Assembly: GCA_020060765.1 (NCBI GenBank) | Contig: JAGUZQ010000096.1 | Span: 1-53,418 of the forward strand | Length of the DNA: 53,418 nt | From: Planctomycetota bacterium | GTDB taxonomy: Bacteria > Planctomycetota > SZUA-567 | Direction of reading: 5' to 3' | Shown here: piece by piece, positions 48,012 through 53,418 of the stretch | Position numbering within the stretch: the stretch's first letter is position 1 | Layout: each line of letters opens with the position of its first letter | Notes under the pieces: generated by a model | Databases searched by the model: none | Told to the model about the DNA's origin: nothing | What the model saw: only the letters and a program-made list of their open reading frames with translations | Program-made: the position numbers and the translations under genes

Positions 48012-48638
48012 ATGCACATCCCAACCGGAGTATTGAGCGGACAGATCGTGGTGGCGACTTCGGCGCTGGCGGCGGGCGGGGTAGCGCTGGGCTTGCGGAA
48101 CATCACCGAGGAAAAAGTGCCGCGCGCGGGGTTGCTGGCGGCGATGTTTTTCGTGGCGTCGCTGGCGCACGTGCCGCTGCCGGGTTGCAGCGCGCATCTG
48201 CTGCTGAACGGTTTGGCGGGACTGGCGCTGGGGTGGGCGGCTTTTCCAGCGCTGCTGGTGGGGTTGCTGTTGCAGGCGCTGCTCTTCGGTTTCGGCGGTC
48301 TGGATTCGCTGGGCGCGAATACTGTCAACATGGCTTTTCCGGCGGTGCTGACCGGCCTTTTTATCCGCGACATAATTGCTGCTGGCGGTTCCGGCAGAAA
48401 AATATTTTTCGCCGGATTTTTCGCCGGAGCGTTGCCGGTGCTGCTGGCGGGATTATTCACGGCGACAACGTTGTATTGCATCGGCGATCCCTTCCTTGTA
48501 ACGGCGGGCGCCATTTTCCTGGCGCATATTCCGGTCATGTTTGCGGAAGGCATAGTCACCGCCTTTGCCGTCAAGTTTATCATCCAGACCAAACCGGAGA
48601 TTTTTTACCAGCGGGAGTTGCAGACTAATGAAACCTGA
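48012..48638 (+). CDS. nikM: Energy-coupling factor S-component for nickel (CbiM/NikM)
   Basis: The 208-residue product starts MHIPTGVLSG: in this family the N-terminal amine, His2 and a later His bind the metal. The membrane helices carry MFFVASLAHVPLPGCSAHLL (further metal site), NTVNMAFPAVLTGLF and AHIPVMFAEGIVTAFA. It is the substrate-binding membrane subunit, with NikQ and NikO as the drive. It begins one base after nikK ends and its own stop overlaps nikL. Cobalt transport (CbiM) is possible by family, but NikR and its operator upstream point to nickel. Confidence 0.94.
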   Translation: MHIPTGVLSGQIVVATSALAAGGVALGLRNITEEKVPRAGLLAAMFFVASLAHVPLPGCSAHLLLNGLAGLALGWAAFPALLVGLLLQALLFGFGGLDSLGANTVNMAFPAVLTGLFIRDIIAAGGSGRKIFFAGFFAGALPVLLAGLFTATTLYCIGDPFLVTAGAIFLAHIPVMFAEGIVTAFAVKFIIQTKPEIFYQRELQTNET

Positions 48639-49218
48639 AAACCGAATCCTGGCTTTGTCTGCCGTTTTCCTTGTGCTATACGCCTCTCCCGCGCGCGCGC
48701 ACGGGATGAAAATATTCGCCACGGCGGAAGGGAGCAAAATCAGCGGCTACGCCTATTTCATTCCCAAGGGCAGGCCGAAAAACGTGCTGATAACTGTTTT
48801 CGATTCAGCGGGAAACAAACTGGGTGAAACCCGCACCGACGAACAAGGCAATTTCACTTTCGTGGCGACGAAAAGATGTGACCACGTGTTTGTGCTCAAC
48901 AACGGCGACGGGCATAAAACGCGGTTTGTTGTGTCGGCGGAGGAATTGCCGGAATCGCTGCCGGGAGAGAAGACCCCCTCCATAAACATGGCCCCTTCCG
49001 CCGCTCCCGTTCCTACAATCGGCAAAAGTAATTTTTCTGCGACAGACGAAGATAAAGTCGCAGCAGCGGTCGCGCACCAGATACGGCCGTTACGGGAGCA
49101 ACTAGACCGGCTGGAAAGTAAAATCCGCACCGACGACATCGTCGGCGGCATCGGCATTATTTTCGGCATCACCGGGGCGGCGTTTTATCTGCTGGGCAGA
49201 AAAAATCGAGGCAAGTAA
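48628..49218 (+). CDS. nikL: NikL-like membrane-anchored component
   Basis: The 196-residue product has a signal peptide ending ARAHGMK, again exposing a His near the mature end, a carboxypeptidase-regulatory-like beta-domain (KISGYAYFIPKGRPKNVLIT, RTDEQGNFTFVATKRCDHVF) and a C-terminal membrane helix (DIVGGIGIIFGITGAAFYLL). That is the plan of NikL in NikKMLQO transporters, which replaces NikN. ATG 48628 overlaps the nikM stop by 11 bp. A coiled stretch (REQLDRLESKIR) precedes the helix. Confidence 0.85.
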   Translation: MKPENRILALSAVFLVLYASPARAHGMKIFATAEGSKISGYAYFIPKGRPKNVLITVFDSAGNKLGETRTDEQGNFTFVATKRCDHVFVLNNGDGHKTRFVVSAEELPESLPGEKTPSINMAPSAAPVPTIGKSNFSATDEDKVAAAVAHQIRPLREQLDRLESKIRTDDIVGGIGIIFGITGAAFYLLGRKNRGK

Positions 49219-49272
49219 TTTCTTTTTTCCTGATTACTTCTTTATTACAATCCCATAAAACAGGAATGAGTG

Positions 49273-49869
49273 ATGACATATTCAAATAAAACTTATTCCG
49301 AAGTTGATCCTGCTGACCTCGACCTGTTGGAATATTCCCGGGACTGGATTGATTCAGGCATACTCACTCCCGTTCGTCTGAAGGAACAAGCGGAAAAATT
49401 CCGGAAGCATGATGGCGATCACTGTGCGGAGCACTATAGAGAAGCCGTACTTGTGGATTTCATTCTGACGCAGGAATCTTTCTCTGATGAATGTATTGAG
49501 CGTATATTGCAAATTGCCGCCGAAGATCCAGATGGCAGCCTGCTGCATTCTATCGTAATTCGACTTTTACAAACCGCAACTCTTACGGATGGTCAATTTG
49601 AAGCTTTAACAAAAAATCCTCTGATGTGCAATTTTAAGCTGACCAAGATATGCACACGGCAGCGCCTCTTACGATTGATAGCCAGAGAAGGGCTTGAAAA
49701 AGGTGTGCTGGATAAATGCATTGATGAGGGCGACGGGATTGTACACCGTCATCTGCTCAAGCATAAAGAATTGCCTCCTTCATTTGTAGAATTCCTCATA
49801 GAACGGGGAGCGAATAAGGCCGTACGTAATATGGCCAAGCAGCGGTTTAACCGCAATACTCTGTGCTAA
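49273..49869 (+). CDS. Unknown helical protein inside the nickel operon
   Basis: The 199-residue product is mostly helical with no recognised domain. It has short leucine-rich helix pairs (CIERILQIAAEDPDGSLLHS, FVEFLIERGANKAVRNMAKQ) that might be HEAT-like. No metal motif is plain. Its DNA is more AT-rich than its neighbours. It sits between nikL and nikQ, with its own hairpin after it, so it may be an insertion into the operon or an accessory. AGGA before ATG 49273 supports the start; GTG 49270 would add one residue. Confidence 0.7.
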   Translation: MTYSNKTYSEVDPADLDLLEYSRDWIDSGILTPVRLKEQAEKFRKHDGDHCAEHYREAVLVDFILTQESFSDECIERILQIAAEDPDGSLLHSIVIRLLQTATLTDGQFEALTKNPLMCNFKLTKICTRQRLLRLIAREGLEKGVLDKCIDEGDGIVHRHLLKHKELPPSFVEFLIERGANKAVRNMAKQRFNRNTLC

Positions 49870-49884
49870 TCCATATTAGCAACG

Positions 49885-49914
49885 ACTGGCACTTTTTCTG
49901 CATGTGCCAGTTTC
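49885..49914 (+). terminator. Hairpin between the unknown gene and nikQ
   Basis: ACTGGCAC (49885-49892) pairs with GTGCCAGT (49904-49911), then TTTC. The T run is short, so it may only reduce expression of nikQ and nikO relative to nikKML. Confidence 0.45.
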
Positions 49915-49937
49915 TACGTTAGTGCTATTAAGGCTTC

Positions 49938-50672
49938 ATGACCATGCCATCTGTTTCCATAGCAAGTGTCGACCTGCGCTGGCGGCTGGCGGCTGCTTTC
50001 GTACTGCCGCTGATTTTCTCGGCGTGCGTGACGGGCAAAACGGTTGCGGCCTGCCTGGTAATTTCCCTCTGTCTCTTTTTCATAAGCGGCCTGCCCCCGC
50101 GATCGGTGCTGGGCAAGCTGACTGTCGCCAATTTTTTCGCGATGCTGATAGTCGCGACCATGCCGCTAGGCTATGCCCCGGAAGCGGGATTTGTCTGGCG
50201 GGCGGAATTGTTCCCGGTTGCGCTTTTGGTCGGCGGGAAAATCAACGCGGCGGTGATTGCTTTCCACGCGCTGCTGGGGCAGAGCGAACCGGAGCGGATC
50301 GGGCTGGCTTTGCGGGGTTTGGGCGCGCCGGAAAAACTGGCGCGCATCTTTCTCTTTGCCGCCCGTTATCTGGATGTGATGAAACAGGAATATCTGCGCC
50401 TGAGAGTAACGCTCAAGGCGCGCGGTTTCGTTTCGCGCTGCGATTTTCGCACGCTGCACGTGCTGGGGAACCTGATGGGAATACTTTTTATCCGAAGCAT
50501 CGAGCGTTCCGAGCGCGTACTGGCGGCGATGAAATGCCGGGGCTTTGACGGACAGGCGCGCGCGCTGTCGTCATCTGCTTTTTCCCGGCGCGATCTGCCT
50601 TTTCTGCTGCTGGTCTTTCTCGCTGCAACTGCCTTGATTGTGCTGGAAATCTCATGCCGGACTCTATCCTGA
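49938..50672 (+). CDS. nikQ: Energy-coupling factor T-component (CbiQ/NikQ)
   Basis: The 244-residue product is a membrane protein with helices through the first 110 residues and the cytoplasmic coupling helices of the T family: GLALRGLGAPEKLARIFLFA and RLRVTLKARGF, whose Ala-Arg-Gly motif docks in the ATPase. A second Arg-Gly copy is CRGFDGQ. It links NikM to NikO. ATG 49938 or 49944 are both possible. It overlaps nikO by 19 bp. Confidence 0.9.
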   Translation: MTMPSVSIASVDLRWRLAAAFVLPLIFSACVTGKTVAACLVISLCLFFISGLPPRSVLGKLTVANFFAMLIVATMPLGYAPEAGFVWRAELFPVALLVGGKINAAVIAFHALLGQSEPERIGLALRGLGAPEKLARIFLFAARYLDVMKQEYLRLRVTLKARGFVSRCDFRTLHVLGNLMGILFIRSIERSERVLAAMKCRGFDGQARALSSSAFSRRDLPFLLLVFLAATALIVLEISCRTLS

Positions 50673-51310
50673 AATTGCAGGGCGTTACCTTCGCCTATCC
50701 CGGCCACGAGCCGGTGCTGCACGACCTGAACCTGTCGCTGGCAGCGGGGGAGAAACTTGGCCTGCTCGGCGCCAACGGTTCGGGCAAGACCACGCTGCTG
50801 CATCTGCTGGTGGGACTGCATCGACCTGCGGCGGGACAGGTTTTCGCCTTTGGGAAAACACGCGCGACCGAAAAGGATTTTCATGAAGTGCGCCTGCGCG
50901 CCGGGCTGCTGTTCCAGGATTCCGACGACCAGCTTTTCTGTCCCACCGTAGCCGAGGACGTTGCGTTCGGTTTGCTCAATTGCGGTTGTTGCGCGATGGA
51001 AGCGGAAGAGAAAGCGCTTGACACTCTGCGCGGCCTGGGGCTGGAAGGTTACGAACAGCGCCTCAGCCGGAAACTTTCGTTTGGCGAAAAACGGTTGGTG
51101 GCGTTGGCGACTATTCTGGCGATGAACCCCGACGCGCTGCTGCTGGACGAACCCACTAACGGCCTGGACGAAACCTCGCGCGCGCGGTTGCTGGAGATAT
51201 TGCGCCAACTGCCGCAGGCGCTGCTGATCGTCAGCCATGACCGCGAATTCGCCGCTGAACTTGCCCACCGGGAAGTGCGGCTGGTAGACGGGAGGGCAGT
51301 CTCCAGTTGA
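50654..51310 (+). CDS. nikO: Energy-coupling factor ATPase (CbiO/NikO)
   Basis: The 218-residue product is an ABC ATPase: Walker A GANGSGKTTLLHLL, Q-loop LLFQDSDDQLFC, signature LSFGEKRLVALATILAM, Walker B ALLLDEPTNGLDE and the switch His (IVSHDREFA). The signature has FGE after LS rather than the usual GGQ, a common ECF variation. It powers nickel import with nikM and nikQ. It begins 19 bp before nikQ ends. The end of the gene touches an AGTCTCCAGT repeat piece. Confidence 0.95.
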   Translation: MPDSILKLQGVTFAYPGHEPVLHDLNLSLAAGEKLGLLGANGSGKTTLLHLLVGLHRPAAGQVFAFGKTRATEKDFHEVRLRAGLLFQDSDDQLFCPTVAEDVAFGLLNCGCCAMEAEEKALDTLRGLGLEGYEQRLSRKLSFGEKRLVALATILAMNPDALLLDEPTNGLDETSRARLLEILRQLPQALLIVSHDREFAAELAHREVRLVDGRAVSS

Positions 51311-51597
51311 CTTGAATTGGCAGAATTTCACTCCAAACCTCGACAAACCCCGCACTCGTTTGCCGCCGCTACCCGCCTTCGGCGGGAACTTGCGGATTTC
51401 GCAAGAACGATTTTCCTCAACTCATACTGAATAGCGAAACTTTTGCAAAAAAAGGTCTTGCATTTTTTACAACTTTAACCGTAAATATACCGCACAGGGA
51501 AAAGCTGCAAGCATGACAGGTAATTGTAAGGTTCTTTCGCTTGGGATAGTGGGGAAGCGGAGGGGCTTGGGGGTCGTTTTTTGTAGGGGGGAAATAT
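51311..51597. other. Gap after nikO
   Basis: No gene was found. It holds a small hairpin (CCCGCC/GGCGGG, 51372-51386) without a T run and an AT-rich stretch before the next gene, likely its promoter. Confidence 0.5.
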
Positions 51598-51891
51598 ATG
51601 ATTCAGGCACTGGAAAAAAAAGCGCCGGGCGAATTCCCGGCAGCGCTGGTCAGGGAATGGCGCAAGCAGGTAAAGGAACAGCGTGAATTTATGTTTCATC
51701 GCAATTGGAAAAATACGCGGCAGGTTCCCAACCTGCAATCGCGCACCGACGCGCAGAATTTTCAGTTCGTGGTGGAATGGTACGAGGAGTTCGGCGACGT
51801 GGTGGGGCGCACCAAGAACCGCGCGCGCCTGGACAAGCTCATCGCCATGGGCATCGACGTGAATCTGCCGCGCGAGGAACAGCCTTTCTAG
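51598..51891 (+). CDS. Hypothetical 97-residue soluble protein
   Basis: No family recognised. The product is charged and helical (PAALVREWRKQVKEQREFMF, then VVEWYEEFGDVVGRTKNRAR) and ends with a Pro/Glu-rich tail. AGGGGGG six bases before ATG 51598 and a clean terminator after it argue that it is a real monocistronic gene. The aromatic and Arg-rich pattern might suit nucleic-acid binding, but that is a guess. Confidence 0.65.
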   Translation: MIQALEKKAPGEFPAALVREWRKQVKEQREFMFHRNWKNTRQVPNLQSRTDAQNFQFVVEWYEEFGDVVGRTKNRARLDKLIAMGIDVNLPREEQPF

Positions 51892-51912
51892 GAAGGCAAT
51901 TCCCGCCAACAA

Positions 51913-51941
51913 AACCGCGCTTAACCGGCGCGGTTTTTTTT
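51913..51941 (+). terminator. Rho-independent terminator
   Basis: AACCGCGC (51913-51920), 7-nt loop, GCGCGGTT (51928-51935), then a run of T. It closes the 97-residue gene. Confidence 0.93.
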
Positions 51942-52006
51942 GCAAGGAAATCACTAACTTCCAGAAATTACCGCAGCGATAAAACGGCTTTACAGGTTTT
52001 TCATGT

Positions 52007-52471
52007 TCACATGGTAAAAGTATAGACATAGATAAATCCCTTATCCTTGTCTATGCACAACCAGCCGTTATGGCGTCCGAACAGGGACCTGGTTTCGTAG
52101 AGCTTGGATTTTTCGTATTGCGATTTTGAAAGCCACCACGACTGAGATGGAGTTGGTTCCGCATAGTTGTCGGAATGGTTGAATGGCTGGCCAAGTCCCT
52201 TAAGCCATTGTTCGGTTTCCGCAGGCGGCACCGACAGGCGAAGAAAAAGCTGAAAGTCAGAAGGCCCGAGACAACCGTCGCCGATCTGGATAGACAAATA
52301 TTCGGCGTCGAGAATCTCGCCAGGGACAGGTTCGCTGATGATTCTTTTGATGATCCTGATCCGCTCGGTTTTGTCGGCGGGATAGCTTGAACTTTTGCTG
52401 TTCTGCCATAGCAATCCCAGCAGCACGGGAGGAATCAATAAGGCGATTAGGAAATATCTTCGACGATTCAT
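52007..52471 (-). CDS. Membrane-anchored hypothetical protein
   Basis: The 154-residue product has an N-terminal membrane helix (RRYFLIALLIPPVLLGLLW) and an extracytoplasmic domain with Trp and Tyr-rich C-terminus (HNGWLCIDKDKGFIYVYTF). It resembles the plan of the lipoprotein at 13011-13625 in its short mixed-fold domain. GAGG seven bases before ATG 52471. It lies alone between a terminator and the PIN system. No function known. Confidence 0.65.
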   Translation of the reverse strand: MNRRRYFLIALLIPPVLLGLLWQNSKSSSYPADKTERIRIIKRIISEPVPGEILDAEYLSIQIGDGCLGPSDFQLFLRLSVPPAETEQWLKGLGQPFNHSDNYAEPTPSQSWWLSKSQYEKSKLYETRSLFGRHNGWLCIDKDKGFIYVYTFTM

Positions 52472-52511
52472 GGCGCGGCCTCTATTTTTTCAGAAGTATT
52501 TTGCTGCCGAA

Positions 52512-52673
52512 TTAGCCGGTTTTGCGTTCTCGGCAAAGCGACACCACTTTCCGGTTGCCTTCCTTCTCGCGTTTACGCAAATCTTCGCCTATCGCACGGA
52601 TATTATACGCAAACCTCTCGGCTCTGGCTTCCTTGATCTTGCGAATTTCCTCGACAATCGGATCGTCTTTCAC
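52512..52673 (-). CDS. 53-residue partner of the PIN toxin, probable antitoxin
   Basis: The frame from GTG 52673 to TAA 52512 reads KDDPIVEEIRKIKEARAERF then IRAIGEDLRKREKEGNRK, a charged helical protein typical of the small partners encoded with PIN nucleases. AGGAGG lies six bases before the GTG, and GTGA overlaps the toxin stop, so translation is coupled. It lies second in the operon, after the toxin, which is less common than antitoxin-first. Confidence 0.75.
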   Translation of the reverse strand: MKDDPIVEEIRKIKEARAERFAYNIRAIGEDLRKREKEGNRKVVSLCRERKTG

Positions 52674-53146
52674 GGTGTTCCTCCTGTCAATTCGTTCGGC
52701 GTGCAGATAACAGGCAGTTCATATCCGCGTTTACGGATCAATTTTCCAATCGACCCTAATGTATCGGCGTTGGCAATATGCTTACAGTTCCACGTCAACA
52801 AAATATCCATTTCATGCACGGTAGCGATAGCAATATGAAGCGCATCATCTGCTGCCTTTTCCGGCACCGCTCCTTCATCGATCAGGGCTTCTGCCAAGTC
52901 AATCGCCGCATCGGTAGTTTCCAGGAGATCAACGCCTTCAAGAACAGCGAGACGTCTTTTTGCCGCCTCAGGATCACCATCCCCAGCCTCATCAACTACG
53001 ACCTGGCTGACATAAAGCGCATAATTATCCCGGCGCTCTTCCCACCATTCCCGGGTTATTTCCTGGCGAGCGGCTATGACCAAATCCCGACTCGGTCGGG
53101 ACGCCAGATAGCTTGTAATCGTTGTTTCCAGGTAAACGCACTTCAA
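52670..53146 (-). CDS. PIN-domain RNase toxin (VapC-like)
   Basis: The 158-residue product matches the PIN fold: acidic site 1 in VYLETTITSYLASRP, site 2 in VSQVVVDEAGDGDPEAAKRR, site 3 in EKAADDALHIAIATVHEMD, and LLTWNCKHIANA near the end. These toxins cut tRNA or rRNA. The TTG at 53146 follows GGAGG with eight-base spacing and gives the usual N-terminus (MKCVYLETT). A GTG at 53167 would place that ribosome site inside the gene, so the shorter form is preferred. The partner at 52512-52673 is downstream. Confidence 0.85.
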   Translation of the reverse strand: MKCVYLETTITSYLASRPSRDLVIAARQEITREWWEERRDNYALYVSQVVVDEAGDGDPEAAKRRLAVLEGVDLLETTDAAIDLAEALIDEGAVPEKAADDALHIAIATVHEMDILLTWNCKHIANADTLGSIGKLIRKRGYELPVICTPNELTGGTP

Positions 53147-53291
53147 TTGCCAATCCTCCCGCTGCACATGGCAAGTTTATCACGTTATCCGCTTGCAGGC
53201 AAGATAAGCTTGCGTGATAGAATCTTTTTTATTCCTGGAAACTTGGTGATAGAAGCTAGTACCCTGTCAGCCTTAAATTACTGGATACAGA

Positions 53292-53385
53292 CGCATTCTG
53301 GCGAGGGCAGTTCTAGGCATCTCCGCAGCGGCAATGCGGCACATTGGTGCAAGGAGACAACGACGAAATGACCCGCCAGAATGCG
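53292..53385. repeat. 12-bp inverted repeat at window edge
   Basis: CGCATTCTGGCG (53292-53303) and CGCCAGAATGCG (53374-53385) are perfect complements about 70 bp apart. The right arm lies in the first codons of a possible new gene. Confidence 0.6.
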
Positions 53386-53418
53386 CATGTGGTATTTTTT
53401 ACCTTAAAAGTGAGCATA
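53368..53418 (+). CDS. Possible start of a gene, cut by window end
   Basis: ATG 53368 opens a frame (MTRQNAHVVFFTLKVSI) that continues past the end. AAGGAG lies 11 bases before it, a rather long spacing. The right arm of a 12-bp inverted repeat falls in codons 3-6. Too short to assign. Confidence 0.3.
   Translation, partial: MTRQNAHVVFFTLKVSI

Noticed and set aside
53172..53291. tRNA or promoter for the last partial gene
   Set aside because: No cloverleaf seen, and the -35/-10 candidates have unsuitable spacing.

Overview
The window is a dense, mid-to-high-GC bacterial chromosome segment with short intergenic gaps and leaderboard-style Shine-Dalgarno sites (GGAGG types) before most starts. 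No rRNA or tRNA gene was seen. The gene content suggests a Gram-negative, flagellated, probably anaerobic or hydrogen-metabolising organism. A secreted von Willebrand factor A (VWA)/DUF4159 giant, a TIGR03790-like secreted protein, several bactofilin/TPR/lectin-like envelope proteins, two GroELs around a cysteine-tailed GroES, and a split glycine dehydrogenase together fit the Planctomycetes-Verrucomicrobia-Lentisphaerae part of the tree or a nearby candidate phylum. That placement is an inference; no marker here fixes it.

Layout. 1-8.1 kb (minus strand): the N-terminal two thirds of MutS, RfbC, a tightly coupled three-gene membrane operon, a secreted TIGR03790-like protein and a GAF-PilB/GspE ATPase. 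8.2-13.6 kb: a GNAT-GNAT-cNMP sensor protein, a short MotA-like channel subunit, a Panacea-type toxin-antitoxin candidate, a CCA-adding/poly(A) polymerase-type enzyme and a lipoprotein. 13.6-20.9 kb is a chaperone island: groEL1-groES-groEL2, a bactofilin-like gene, dnaJ and grpE. It has a textbook sigma-54 site upstream and large repeat-made inverted structures between the groE genes. 20.9-25.7 kb: ribH, nusB, a PHP phosphoesterase, ftsY, an AT-rich HEPN-like orphan and gcvPA.

26.3-37.1 kb is the most striking block: one strand, five genes, almost no gaps (secreted 1194-aa TPR protein, 56-aa membrane peptide, ExbB/TolQ, ExbD/TolR, 1935-aa VWA-DUF4159 protein). It looks like a dedicated proton-driven envelope machine. 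37.3-44 kb: an inverted-architecture response regulator with a probably leaderless mRNA, a ladder of hairpins, a TIM-barrel protein, lipoproteins, a decayed REP-associated transposase, and a 957-aa tandem lectin-like protein. 44.2-46.7 kb: an FtsB-like coiled coil, fliM and fliY. 46.7-51.3 kb: a nickel regulon, nikR plus a NikKMLQO-type ECF transporter, with a visible NikR-type palindrome lying on its own promoter and one unknown gene inside it. 51.6 kb to the end: small hypotheticals and a PIN toxin with a coupled 53-aa partner.

Dispersed repeats are a theme: dRS3-like ATTCCC-N8-GGGAAT palindromes, heptamer/octamer repeats of the AGTCTCC and GTTACTGA types placed in inverted pairs, a 19-bp exact intergenic repeat, and a transposase-derived inverted-repeat element.
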